64,000 bases of DNA, from assembly GCA_030268105.1 (NCBI GenBank), contig BSDZ01000101.1, positions 1,178,001-1,242,000 of the forward strand, written 5' to 3'. The DNA is from Volvox africanus (Eukaryota > Chlorophyta > Chlorophyceae > Chlamydomonadales > Volvocaceae). How positions within the stretch are numbered: the stretch's first letter is position 1; each line of letters opens with the position of its first letter. This document shows positions 36,201 to 47,947 of the stretch, piece by piece. A program made the translations under genes and the position numbers. The notes beneath the pieces were generated by a model. It saw nothing but the letters and a program-made list of their open reading frames with translations, was not told the origin of the DNA and did no database searches.

Positions 36201-37739
36201 GACCTCGGCCAACCCAGTCACGACAGCACCATTATGCCGCTCCTCTCAGGTGAAGTCGGAACGAAGGGAGCGGGGAGGGAAACGTGCGTGCGTGTGTCTA
36301 TGGACATAGGTCTGTGTCTGTGTATGTATGTATGTATGTGTGTATGTGTATGTGTATGTGCATGTGTATGTGTATGTGGCGGGGAGGAATGGGGATTGAG
36401 GCCCTGGAAAAATGGGAAATGCATCACACGATAAGAAGGGATACGGAGTTTTGTTTGTGGGCACGTGGGAGGGTAGCGGTCCTCATTACACATCCTTGCT
36501 TAGGGGCTCCTGTTCGAAGGGATAACGATACATCTGGTGCAAGAGTATTCGTAGCTGGCTAAAGGAACGGGTTGCGGGGGACATGGCCGGACAGTGAAGG
36601 TGACAAATCCACGAACCTGGCGGGTACAACTGAGGGCGATGATTATGAGGATGATGATGCCCTACGTTGTGTTGCATTGAGCGTGCACACTTGCACGCAG
36701 CGGCTGGACAACGGGTGGCAGGTGTCGCAGGATTGTTTGGAGTGCGGTTTCGTAGCTTTTGCTGCCTTTAAGATGTGAAGTGTGTGTTGCAGGTTAAGGA
36801 GGGGTGAGACATGTAGGCGATAGGCTTAGCTGAGTTGGGGGCCTAGGCACATGTGCTCCACGTCCTCTTGGTTGCTGGCCCTTGCCTGACTTGGTTGGAC
36901 TTTTGCCCGCCGGCACGTGAGTCCTGGTAGGGGCTTCAGCTCCGTAAGTTGCGATGATTCCATCTTCCAGATTTCACTTAGGAAACCTTTCCCTACAAGT
37001 GTGCATGAAAGTATAATTAGTCAATGCTGGGGTTAGTGCGTGCTGCTCGTCCCCCCCATCTTCGCCTCCTTCAGTTGCTGTCGTCCCTGCTGGGTTTGGA
37101 TGTCGGTTTCATTTCTCGATTCCAAATTCTGATTCGTCGCCCCCCTTTTCCCCTTGTCGGATCGGAACCCCCGTTTCCCCGCAGCTATGGGTCTGGATAT
37201 TATAAAGTGGCCGCCGTACATGTCCAACCTGGTTTTTGAGCTTTGGCAACTGCCGTCACGAAGGCCCGGTGCAGAACCCCGCTATGTCGTACGGGTGTTG
37301 TTCAATAAGGAGGAGTTATCCCTGCCACACTGTCCCCCGGGTCAGTCGGTACCTTCAAGCTCCGGGGGTTTGACCTCGGGTAGTGGGAGGGGAGGGGGCA
37401 TCCGACCCGAGAGGCACATGAGGGAGGGAGACGGAGGGAGCAGGAGGGACCCCTGGGCTTTGCATCTGCAATGCATCATAGGTCGTGGGTGCATTGATTG
37501 TTGTGGGTGGATCGTAGGTGCAGTGCCACACTCGACAGCGTGACCATAAAAAACAAGCCCATCCTGACACGTACCTCGTCTGCACAGGTTTCCTGCCCTC
37601 CCTCCAGACGTTTCAGTGCGAGGTTGTGGGACCCTTCCAGCTATCGGCGCAGCGACACCAGGAGCTGTGCCGGGTCAAGGTGGAGCACGACGGCGCCATG
37701 CCACAGCCCAAAGCCAAGGCTGCGTCAGATACCGCATAG
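30273..37739 (+). CDS. Histidine acid phosphatase, ACP6-like (lysophosphatidic acid phosphatase type)
   Basis: Exons: 30273-30616, 31016-31097, 31916-31984, 32168-32302, 32621-32889, 33809-33895, 34510-34601, 35019-35129, 35687-35964, 36218-36249, 37185-37340 and 37588-37739. One further 35-nt exon, 33054-33088, is proposed only because it makes the phases close, giving about 613 residues. The catalytic RHGART is formed across intron 1 (His about 116, the residue phosphorylated in this family). The second catalytic motif is GHDSTIMPLL (His about 502). Between them lie GGCRKGELTLLGQ, SNYVARDGFLPPTYQ, ARTTNISRTI and DEILYADTRACPHLG, in the same order as in ACP6, which removes phosphate from lysophosphatidic acid. 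The match to ACP6 includes the VQVVFRHG context. Glutamine-rich (after LTGLYP) and alanine-rich inserts are unusual. No clear signal peptide is seen. Confidence 0.87.
31756..31820. repeat. TAGG/TAGA tetranucleotide tract
   Basis: Irregular TAGG, TAGA and CAGG repeats in ACP6-like intron 2. A similar TGAC tract occurs in intron 4 at about 32547-32582. Confidence 0.75.
32032..32064. repeat. 11-bp inverted repeat in ACP6-like intron 3
   Basis: The arms ATCGCGGCAAT and ATTGCCGCGAT are separated by 11 nt. They lie between exons 31916-31984 and 32168-32302. This is a short stem of unknown role. Confidence 0.6.
33657..33783. repeat. Dispersed intronic repeat, copy 1
   Basis: A CACATACA-type tract is followed by about 60 bp that includes GTGTACACTGTTGTCGCT and CTGATACCC. 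The same order of parts recurs in another intron of this gene at about 35460-35600. The two copies differ by a few substitutions. Confidence 0.7.
34957..35011. repeat. Five perfect copies of an 11-mer at a 3' splice site
   Basis: The unit CCTCCTTACAA is repeated five times without change. It ends 7 nt before the exon that begins at 35019. It supplies the pyrimidine-rich tract of this acceptor in the ACP6-like gene. Confidence 0.9.
35460..35600. repeat. Dispersed intronic repeat, copy 2
   Basis: An ACACATACA-type tract is followed by CTGCTG, GTGTACACTGTTGTCGCT and CTGATACCC, the partner of copy 1 at 33657-33783. Both copies are in the same orientation in different introns of the ACP6-like gene. 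Confidence 0.7.
36315..36380. repeat. TGTATG/TGTG-rich microsatellite
   Basis: An imperfect TGTATG/TGTG run in the intron after the HD-motif exon of the ACP6-like gene. Confidence 0.8.
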
Positions 37740-40278
37740 GTGCTACCTATACACATGAGGGACGGCACGATCGGCCGCGAGCTCCGCGACCTCGGACAAG
37801 TCTCACATGTGGTGGCGGCATGGGTTTCGCCAGGAAAGTGTAGAAAATATTCCCAGGTTCAGCGGAAAGCCACACCAGGAGGCACGGACTAGATGATACG
37901 CCATGGACCATATTTATTCTAATCGACGAGCACACACGTTCAGCGTTGGCTAGGTGCATGCAGACTGTTGACAGCTGACCTAGGGCCTTTGCCCTTAGGA
38001 CTTCTCCTGCGAGCTGTCCTGAAGTCGACGACTTTGGTTGTGTTTCCCTATCCAAGCTGCTGCTGCTTTGTCCGGGGAAAGGAATGCATGCAGGCCTGCG
38101 GAGAAGCGCAGGGAAGAACCTTAAAGAGGTCTTACGTACAGTTCAAAGAAGCAAGGATGCCACCAGGAAAACCGTTGTGCGGGATGAAAATCTAATCATT
38201 GTCCAGAAGTATAGTGCTCTGTATCAAAACGGTAGAGTGCTGGACGCATGAATGAGGATAAATGATTGGGTTAACCATGTCTGGCAGGCTTATGCCTCTG
38301 AAAAACGAGGTGTGTGTCGTGTTTGGCATGGTGTGAGGTTGCCAGCTTAGGTGCATCCATGGCTGTAATGTAAACGACGTATCCTATTAAATGCGTCAAT
38401 TTCAGGTCCTCTGAAGCCGCCAACGTAGTGATATTATGAGCAAGCTCAACATTAATGCCAAAGACCTCAAAGCATAAGGTTTAGTGATCCGAAGGACGTG
38501 CAGGAAAGCTGCGGTCACTGGACTCTCCAGGTCTGCAATCGGGTATGGAAAGTTGTCTGATGTGTGCTTATGATTGGTTATGTTGCAAACGTGTCTATTG
38601 AGAAGACGCAGAGGGGGCCGAATCCATAAGGAACCTCCTCGTATATAGCTGCCGCTCGGTTACTGGATGGTTTCTTTTTGTCTTGATCGACTCCAGGAGG
38701 CGCTGCCCAGCGAATCCCCTGCGGTCTGTAATATAACTGGGCGGTCCTCAGTTCTCAAAGCCATGCCATATTCTTATGTATCACTCAGCAGGGCTCTCGG
38801 GCTACGTCCGGTAGATCCTGACCTGATGCACTTATTTAGGCCTTTCATGCGGGAGGATGGGTTGCATGGTGAGGATATTCCATGCAGACCTGCTGCAGAA
38901 GCGGTTCTGTTCCTGGAGATGCGGTCTGATCATTCCCATCCATGCCAGATGTCATGGGGCCCCGAAGGATACGACGAGGGCCTTCCTACTAGGGGCAGCA
39001 CTGTCGAGTTTTGCTACCTCTAGGAATGCAACATGGGCCGGGACGGATTCCTAAACACGCTGGTTGTGACGCTATACGTCTCTCAAGCGGCTGGAAAGGT
39101 GAGAATTGGAAATGTCAGTGCAAATGGCTCTTGCAGGTGCGGAGTCTCTGCGCCACAGCAAGCTCAGAATTGGATTTTCGTCTCAATATACGGGGCGCAG
39201 AATGTACTGCCTGGAGGTTCGGCATGCCGATTCAGCTCTTTGGTCTATGCCCTAAACTTCAAAGATATAAATATTCCCGGCTGAACCCACATGCTTTACT
39301 GTTCCCAGACAGTGGCACATGCGCCTCGTCGGTTCCTTCCTTTTTTCACCTGCTCCGCATTTCGTAGGTGAGTGGAAAACAGTTGACGTAGCGAACAACC
39401 CTGCCTACCATGTTCGCACATTATAACCTGCAGCACGCAATTAACTTCCTCGTACGCTTGTGTGGCTTGATGGCATAAATGGTGATAGGTGGGACGATAC
39501 TCTTAGCAACAGGCGCCACTCGCCATCCATTGCATGGATTTAAATGATGTGGGGATACAGTAGTGTGCGGTAAATAGTGTGCAGATAATATGCGGCATAT
39601 GGGAGAAGGCTACCGTCCTGGCCGGCCCAGGCCTGAATACAACCTCCACATGCACGCGTGCCCAGGGGGATCAAGGGTAAGGCTACAACACTATACAGGT
39701 TCCACACGCAGCAGCAGAAAAGACCCTGGCTACGAGCGCCAGCAGCACCCTCCACGTACGTGCACATGCAAGCACAGGCAACCAGTCTCCCCTTTGTCGG
39801 CAACATCCAGCGAATCCCCCAAACTTATGATTGCCGCTGTCCGCCAATACCTCGACTGCACTACATTGCGAGTTGCTACACCGCATCATCCTGGGATGCC
39901 AGCATAGATCACCGAGTGTTGTTGCGCTGACTGGGACTCCTCTGCTAGTAGGCGTGTCATAAAGCGTCATGACCGCATTCCGTGCAGTACGGCACGTCAA
40001 AAGCATCAACACGCACTCAAAACAGCATCATACATCTCATCTTCGTTCGTTCGCCTATCCTCTGAATCTGATGCGCCATCTCCTTCACCTATCTACTGCA
40101 ATTTTCAGCCACTTACTTAAGCTCTAACGGACTCAAAAGTGGGGGAAATAAATACACAAATACACACACGCGCTGCGCTGCAGCCATTCTGTAGGCCGCG
40201 CCTCGGCGATGGCTTCAGCAACAAAAGCGAAGACGCCCCTGACACCGCCTCCATGGCGATGATGATGAACCCAAGCTT
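37740..40278. other. Region without a supported gene
   Basis: Several middling open frames exist (for example 38667-39023 and 39590-39907 on +) with no recognisable motif and no consistent splice phases. The start probably holds the 3' untranslated region of the ACP6-like gene. Nothing else is claimed. Confidence 0.4.
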
Positions 40279-40506
40279 CTAATCATCCTGCATAAGGACC
40301 GGCGGCTGCAACTCCGGTACACCAGGAGCTTGACTGAGCGCGTGCATGTGTGGACCCGCTGGCTTGAGGGCGGTCTGCAGCTGGCACGTGCCAAGCTCAT
40401 CAGCCAGGGCGTCGAGTTCATTTTGGATTCGATGCCTTCCGTGTGCGGCGCGCAGTGCAACTTGTCGATCCTTAATGGGTGTGGCCTTGCGTGTTGAGGG
40501 CGTTTC
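40279..40506 (-). CDS. Terminal exon of an unidentified gene
   Basis: After a CACAG acceptor, a minus-strand frame of 75 codons runs to a TAG. It is protein-like: TPIKDRQVALRAAHGRHRI, then a leucine/acidic helix (NELDALADELGTCQ) and a proline-rich end (VPELQPPVLMQDD). It has no internal ATG start and must depend on upstream exons, which should lie between 40507 and about 41400 and which I could not assemble. The frame opposite (+) is also open but has no acceptor in phase. Family unknown. Confidence 0.4.
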   Translation of the reverse strand, partial: ETPSTRKATPIKDRQVALRAAHGRHRIQNELDALADELGTCQLQTALKPAGPHMHALSQAPGVPELQPPVLMQDD

Positions 40507-41440
40507 CTGTGTGGGACAGGGTCAACAGGTAACAAAGGGAGGAACTAAAGGTGAAGGGCTTAGTGAAGCGATTGTGGGTATGGATCTGGATATTCACATG
40601 CGCATATGATATAAGTTCACTTGAAGAAAACAAATTAAATAATTCCATTCGTTGTCTAGTGCACAAATTAACGTCACTGCGTTGCCGGTTTGACGAGGAA
40701 ATAACTCGTTCCTATCCACGCATTCGAGAACCCACGCACTCTCATCTCTTGCACTCGAAGCCGCTCGAGTGCAGGATGCATCGGAATGGTGTTACGGCGT
40801 GATGCTCGACCGCTGGGGGAATGCTTCAACCACGCGGCTCTGAAGCTAAACAGCGGCGACGAGGCAGTCAGAGCGCTTTCTTCAAATATAGTGCAAAGAG
40901 CCCGCTGGGCCTTTTTTGGCTTTGTTGTGGCGAAGAGCTGTTTGGCCTGCGAGTGTCCGGGGATGTCTGGGGTAGGAAGCGTTCCGGACGTGTTGTAAGT
41001 CATAAGTTATAACATGTTAAACTCACCGGCCGCTTTGTCACACCACGAAGACTTGCTCCTAAAGTTGGCCCTGGCGACATGATCCGAGAAGGGTTATTCG
41101 GACAAGATACCATTTTCGCAAAGGGACGGCGTGAAGCGTTGTACGCCTAGTCAAACTTTACTTCACGATCTATACATTACTATACCAATCGATACATATC
41201 ATGCCTCTTTGTATCAACAATTGTAGTTGCTGCTGCCGCAACTTGTATTACGTGACAGCTCTCCGTACTTATGAATCCAAACCCTTCTCTGCCATCTGCC
41301 CTGCTTTAAATTGCCCTTTCAAATGTATAAGGCTCGCCTTCCTGCTCCTTGGATAGGATCAACATGAGATAGTTAGTCTCCACTGACTTAACAACTGCAC
41401 ATCTTATATAGACCATTCCCGCTTGTTGGAGCATAAGACA
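40507..41440. other. Upstream exons/introns of the unknown gene and RPB6 promoter region
   Basis: This lies between the terminal exon on the minus strand and the RPB6 start on the plus strand. Short frames around 40674-41003 may include exons of the unknown gene. I see no promoter element I can name. Confidence 0.35.
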
Positions 41441-43359
41441 ATGGCAGACGATTTCGATGATGCGTGAGTTACAGGCCCGAAGCCTTAACTTATTTGTTAG
41501 GCTATTTGAGTCCAACATCGGTTGCCAACTTCGGGATTAAATAACAATATGATGCGTTTACGTTGCGTTCAGGGGCGGCATGGAGGAAAATATGGACCTT
41601 GGCGAGGAGGTGGGTTACCTTATTGTGATACCGTGACATCGCCGGTGTTACCGCCGCCGAGTCCATCTTCCCGCCTGCGCAGCCGGTCATCGACGACTTC
41701 GGGGGTGATGCACATGAAGGCGAAGCCAACATTGATATTATTGATAATCAAGAGGGACACGAGCAGGGCGCAGGCCAACGGCAACGAATTACTACACGAT
41801 ATATGACCAAATATGAAAAAGCACGAGTGCTCGGAACACGAGCGCTGCAAATCAGGTGAGACTGAGCAGTCTCGAAGTACCGTCGAAGCTGTGGCATCCT
41901 TCTAGGGGCCGGCAGCTAGGGCTGGGGCCCAGGGGCCAGGGCGAGCGGGAATCCATATCTCCCGTCCGCTAAGGTGCAGGATCTGGGACAAGTTCCTTCA
42001 CAATCCTGCACAATAGACAACTAAAGAAATGTCTAACTCTTAATAATTGGTGAGATTTCTTCCTCATTCGTCATGCCGTTTTCCTTCATCTCTACGCTGT
42101 TGCAGTATGAATGCACCCGTCATGGTGGAGCTGTCAGGAGAGACGGATCCACTCGAGGTGCGTTTGCCTTAGCCCGGTTACGGGAGACATCTCTGCCTGT
42201 TTAGCACAGAGAACAGGAGATTATGAGAGTCAGGGATAAGGCTGAAGGGCTTCCGCTACTCCATGGCGGTGTGGGCTGGGGGTTTGTGTCAAGGGCTGGC
42301 AGGAGTCAAAAGTGACGAGACCATGCGTCCTTCGGAAAGGCACCGTAGTGTACGCAATGACATCATTAGGCCCTCGAGTTGGGAGGTCATTAACTTGGCA
42401 AGTGTAAGGAAACTTGCATGGTTCCTGTTGGACGTTATGGGAGTGTCAGGTGCGATGGACCTGTTCGGGAGGGTCTCGCCTCAGGGACGATACACGACAG
42501 CGGCACAGGGGTTAAGGTTTAGCCCCTTCAGCTGCAGGAGGTTCTGGGATGTCTTCTGCGGTGCGGTATACGCGACAGACCGACGCCGAAAGAGACCCGT
42601 CCATGCCATGGCCCGAGGCGAGCGTTGGGAGTGCGAAGCTCATGCTGTTCTATCCTGAACAAACCTGTATTGTTGGTAACTGCTGGAATGTGTCAGCTGT
42701 GCTGTCGCAGATTGCCATGAAGGAGCTGCGGGAGAAGAAGGTGCCGTTCACAATTCGGAGATATTTACCTGATGGGAGGTGAGCTGTTGTTGTTGGACTG
42801 CTGTGATGTCGCGATACTGGTTTCGCATCCGAAGGGGCTGGGTGTTTCGGGTTGGTTGGCAGGGAGCGATGCGAGAGACTAAGCGGAGATTCCGGTCCAT
42901 TAAGCACGCACCGAGCTGCATAGTGCATCTTGTAGATGGTGCAATACACCAACATGCATGGGGCAGTTTCGACATCTATTTGACCCTGAAACAGGAGGTG
43001 AGTCAAAACCCTCCAATTTATTATGTACGTTAGCATTACTGTGATACACTTACCTAGTTCCATGTTGGGATGGACCATCCCTAGAGTGTAAAGCGGGTAA
43101 TGGCAGGGGCGGGCGGCGCCGTGGTACTGACCGTGCTCGGCACGCACGTCCATCGGCATATGTTGTGACGCGCAGAACTTGCAATGCCTAGCGATTTAAG
43201 GGACCGCCGCATATGCAAGAGTAGATATTGCGTGGACCACGAACCTGCTGCGATGCCTCGTAGTTACTCTTCTATTCGTAGACACCGTCACCCGCTATCG
43301 GCCATCCGCCTTGCAGCTACGAGGACTGGGGCATCAGTGAGCTGGTTGTCCCGGATTAG
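41441..43359 (+). CDS. RPB6: DNA-directed RNA polymerase I/II/III common subunit RPB6 (RPABC2)
   Basis: Six exons (41441-41463, 41573-41609, 41683-41855, 42106-42157, 42711-42778, 43317-43359) join in phase to 131 residues, the usual size. RPB6 is shared by the three nuclear RNA polymerases and is the eukaryotic counterpart of bacterial omega; it braces the largest subunit near the clamp. The N-terminus is acidic ([20 protein letters not shown]), as in other species. The conserved core includes [56 protein letters not shown] and [14 protein letters not shown], ending PD. No residue of the core looks damaged. The first exon is only 23 nt. The call and structure are secure. Confidence 0.97.
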
Positions 43360-45087
43360 GAGCTGTGGGAGCTGCGTGGCGGCTCTTAGTCCCTGCCACA
43401 CACTACAACGCTAGGGTTGCAGGGGCGGAGTTACAGGGGGGTTGCACACGTCCAGGGGGCGTAGGGGTGTGGACTCCCCGTGGGTCGATGGGGGCGTTTT
43501 CAGGGTTGTATCCAGTACGTGCATGGGGGCAGGAGCGCAGGAAGCGGCGGCTGCAATGGTCGGAACTTGGCCGTGAGGTTTGACTGTATGTACGGGGTTG
43601 GGGCAGAGATGTTCGTATGTGTGCTATAGTAACTCACGCATCAAAGCAGGGCAGGTGATCATGACGTTGGCTAAACGATGGGTGCATGAGATGCTGTCAA
43701 AGGAAATGTTTGTTAGCCGTGCTTGTAGAGATGCAATATATTGCCTAGAAGGCTTACGTGAGGAGCCATCACGTTACGAGGAGCGGTTGCATGACGTACA
43801 GAGATGGCAAGAGCGGCGAGGCCTTAGCACACAGTGCCCAATATGCATTTTCACGTTCATGATTGAGTTTATTAGCCGCTCGAGTTACAACCTACTTGTA
43901 ACTCTTTATATGGTTTCTGTAGGTGTCCATATATATACTGCTATGAGGGATGCATTGTAACCTCAATTCAGGCCGACCTATTTAATGCTGCGTTATGGTT
44001 TACTTATTGTAGTCTGACCAAGGGCTATACCATGCCTACACCCCAAAAATGCAACAGCCAAACCATGTCCCAGGCAAATGGTCGGCCGGGCAATGAAACT
44101 AACGTTACTATCTACCAATACGTGCTGGATGTGTTGTGCAAAGCACAAATGTCACCAAGCAGCTTCACCACGCATCACCTGAGACAGCAGCTGCCAAAAC
44201 CCGAGAGAAGTAGCAATGTGAGCGTACAAGTTCGTCCATAAAAGCACTTACGAATACACTACCTTCAATGTCATTCACCTTCAAAGTTCAAGTAATCCTT
44301 CACTCCATATGGTGTCTCTCTATGCCCAACCCTGCAGTAAAAAACCACAAGTCCTGCATGTGTGCAAGCACTCACCCGATATTCATCATCACCACAGTTC
44401 AAACACGCGTGCCTTTATAAGCGGTCCTGTCAGGGCGCCAATAGCACACTTCGGCGCCTTTAACGGTCCACCTTGTGTGGTGATTTGAGTAAATCCTGCA
44501 AACAAAGCACGCTGCAAGACGTTGCAAGGAAAACAACAAATGTTATTAATATGTAATTTTGGCGCAGGAGACCCCACCGGCGCCCTTCAGGTCCTTCGGA
44601 TTCCACACGTCTCATGCTCGTGTCGTCGATACAGCAGCCATACCGTATACTCAGGCACATCAAAATGTGTGTACATACCGCACGCCAACCTAATGATGCG
44701 TTGATGATGTGTCTTGGTCAGCCATTACAGGATGCAGCTAACCCACGTCCACCTACCACAGCCAAAATTCACAGCCTACTGGCCTCGTGGCACATACATA
44801 CGGATACATCTCCTGACGACTGCTACCATGACTCTGCCTCTCACCTGCTAACCCTCCACGCACTCATAGATGTACGCTACCATCTCCCCAGCCATCTCAT
44901 AATTCTTAGACAACAAATATAACTTAGCACTTTTGTGTTGGACCCCTCGGGCCCTAAGTTATCCGGCGCCCCCTTGCCCCTGGCGGCTTCCCGACATCGT
45001 GTTGAGCCAGTCTCACGCAGCGTGCCCTCTTTGTGTTCATTCTGATGTTACTACATGAACGAACGGTCATTAAACATGTCATCGATG
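43360..45087. other. Region without a supported gene
   Basis: Frames at 43580-43960 (+) and 44032-44241 (+) are open but lack known motifs and clear splice partners. A short 8-bp inverted repeat (AGTTACAA...TTGTAACT) lies near 43885. The left part is presumably the RPB6 3' untranslated region. Confidence 0.4.
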
Positions 45088-45968
45088 CTACGCCCCCTCC
45101 ATGTGCATGTTTTCCTCGCATACTATGAGCTGGTGCACCAGCTGCAGGAACGGCAGCTTTTCCTGACCCAGCACCGCCAGAAATGCGGCGGAGACCTGCG
45201 CCTCATCGTCCTCGGAGGACAGGCTCTCCAGCATTCGATACACCCTGCACGCGTGAAGCGAAGGAGGGAGCCGGAAGTAGGCTGGGATGTGGTGGTGATA
45301 CGAGCCCGGGCAGGGGGAGCGAACGTGCGGGCTGCTGGCACAATACGGAAGCAATTTGTCGCCATTGAAAGCGGCCAGACAGAATCACACCCTTGTTCTA
45401 ACCTCACCCAATAGCGGGTTATCGGAACTCCTGAGGCAACATAAACCCAGGGGATGTGAGACTGATGCAACTGACACGTGAACCACCAGATATCTTTCCC
45501 GTACACACACACTCACACACGCCTACAGTGTGGCGTTTTCCTTTTGGCATTTTCCTTTCTCCCATGGTCCCCATGATTCCGAGTTCCCTCTCCCTGGTGC
45601 CAGCACGACGCAGAAATACTCACTTAAGGAAGGCGTTCGTTCCCAGGTTCTGCTCTAAGAACACCCGCAGCGCCTCAACCTGGCATGAGGAACAGGGGCC
45701 ATCCATGTGAGCATGAGCAGAGATCTGGCCGAGGCTCCAAGCAAGGCGATGATGACAGGGCACATGATCGGCAAAATGCATTGGGTTTATGAGGGACAGG
45801 ACCACAAAGCTGCCGGAACATCCTGCCAAACACCCTCTTCCCTCTGCTGGGTGAAGGGTGTTGTAATCCCGTTCTTTATAACCGCACCTTGAGCGCTAGG
45901 CTGTCCCGTTCCCGCACCCCGGACAGCTGGATAACCTGGCCGTTGAGCATGAACTGTCCCGACAGGGC
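45088..45968 (-). CDS. C-terminal exons resembling the tail of a NIMA-related kinase (NEK)
   Basis: Three minus-strand exons join in phase: 45888-45968 (ends RERDSLALK), 45624-45679 (VEALRVFLEQNLGTNAFLK) and 45088-45244 (starts VYRMLESLSSEDDEAQVS, ends MHMEGA-stop). This gives an 81-residue C-terminus after residue A of ALSGQFML. In my recollection, several protist and animal NEK kinases end in such a helical unit: an R/K-x-EALR-x-L-E...LG...F-x-VY helix, an acidic linker, then a leucine-rich helix ending in CEE. No protein kinase motifs (HRD, DFG) turn up upstream as far as 47 kb, so the catalytic part is either further away, broken, or the call is wrong. Upstream exons are not resolved. Confidence 0.45.
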
Positions 45969-47947
45969 CTGAAGCACGGTATTCGGCGAGGATAACGCCG
46001 AAGGGGGGGATAGGGTATAAGGTTTACGTGAAGACGGGCAGGAAATGAAGCGGAATGAACAATATTATGGCACTGTTTTTGAGGTGGAATAAAGGGGTGT
46101 TCAGGTAAGCGATAAAGCCCTTTCAAATAAAGCGACGCAATAAAAAGGCGGCGGAGGAACGGTGAACGAACGGTGAGCTCGTCAAGGACTACTAAGGATA
46201 TGCTTTTGGGTGTGAGAGTTAGGGTTGATATCTGTATCTGCAACTGGGGTTGGCACACTTGAAGCAGCATAGAGAGAAAGCGAGGTGGCATTGTGGTACG
46301 AGCGGTACGGGCGGTAGGAGTCCATTCGCCGCTCATACCGTTCGTTTCTCTCTTTTTCGCTGACCCCTTACCGCACTGTGTTTTTCGTCATTATAAATTT
46401 CGTCCTCCTCCTCTTCTCCGGATACTCCACGTCCCTCTTCCACACCACCGGCACCGTCCTGTTGCAGGGGAAGGTCATGCCTGCCACAAAGTGAGACTCA
46501 TACATATGAAAACAAACGTATGTCATATGTATCAGCAATCCAATGCTTCTGAACTAGGAAACCGGTATTACATCTATGTATATATATGTATAAAATACAT
46601 ATATATAATATATAATACAATATGTAGGGTTTTAGGGTAAGGTATATACAATATATGTATTATTATGTTATATTATATATGTGTGTATAGCTGCATACTG
46701 GTTCACTTGGTTCACCTGGTTCACTTGGCGCTGCACGATGTGTATGTGCACGATCTTCTGCTCTTTGCTAAGACCCCCACCATCCCGCTGAAGAGTGGCT
46801 TGCATGTGGCTTCCACCCTCTACCATTATCGCTAGTCAGCGGCCGCCTGGCAGTCCACATGCAGACAGTGGTAGCCAAATCGAGGCCCCCGTCTTCCCTA
46901 TAAATGCAATTTTGCAGCTTTCCCCCTTCGTTTTCCGGCCGCCATTATGACAGGCTCCACAAAAGCTGGCTGCCTGGCATTGACTGCCACACGGTACCTG
47001 CATCAGCACGTCCTGCATATCTTTGACCATAGCGGCAAAGTCCATGTCTCGACCACCTTCCATACAAGGAATTCCTTTACTTGCTACATCCATGGGACAC
47101 TCATATGGTACCCAAGACTGTCAAATTTCCTAGCTTGCTATGCCTGATGAAGTCCATGGCCATAAGTAAGAAAGCATAGTCTTGGTGCTGGTGCTGGCAG
47201 GCAGGTAGGCATGGCAGCATGACAGCTTTTAGCATCTAAGTTGTCACAGTGGTGGTACCTTGTGAGACACATGATATGATTTAAAGAACTATAACGAACA
47301 GGCATGGTTCGTAGTCCACCATTTCAGACTAACAAGCACCAACAAGGAGGGAGGGCAACAGATACACATTACAGGTTTCGGGGAAACCCTAACCTGAAAT
47401 CGCGGCTTACCAACAGCCCCCTCCTGCATGGCCAACCGAGCAGGCGCCCCATTCACCAGGCAAGGGCCACCGCGGGGAAGCTGCAAGTCTGAGCCGCCCC
47501 ACAAGCCAAAGGGCACCCCGCATCAAACACCCAGTCATGCAGCCCCCTCTAGCTGTCCCTAAAGAAACTCAAAAAGCCATCATGACCCTCACTTAAACCT
47601 TGCTCCTTTGGATGTCCAACATAGACTAGGATAACCTCTAGGATAAACCCACCACCTACCATGACCTTGGTTGGCCCCTACACCGACAGCTACATTCACA
47701 ACAGCCATCTCTCTTCCCCACCACAAGCAGTTATCTGAATGCACAACACAAGGGCCTGAAGAGGCTCCTTCAGCAGACTTCTAGTAGTTGAGAACCGCAA
47801 CGGCCTCTCGAGATGCTGAGAGGCTGCCTCTGCACCTTGGTATTGTGCTGGTGTGTGGGGCGTACAGGTACGACTACTACAAGACTTGACTCGGATGCCC
47901 AAGAAGGCCCATTTGTCGCAGTGTCCAACCACAGCGGCCCCAAGGCG
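45969..47947. other. Region without a supported gene, with an AT-rich microsatellite
   Basis: This holds an AT-rich TATATATG-type tract at about 46572-46685, interrupted by a short TAGGGTTTTAGGG stretch (46625-46637) that again looks telomere-like. A minus-strand frame at 46836-47093 is open but has no motif. Confidence 0.4.

Noticed and set aside
30273..37739. PPIP5K/VIP1-type histidine phosphatase
   Set aside because: There is no ATP-grasp kinase domain, and the motif order and contexts match ACP6.
40215..40535. 106-codon minus-strand frame with an ATG at 40535
   Set aside because: Another minus frame over the same bases has an acceptor, better protein character and a natural stop. The listed frame is Arg/Ser/Cys noise.
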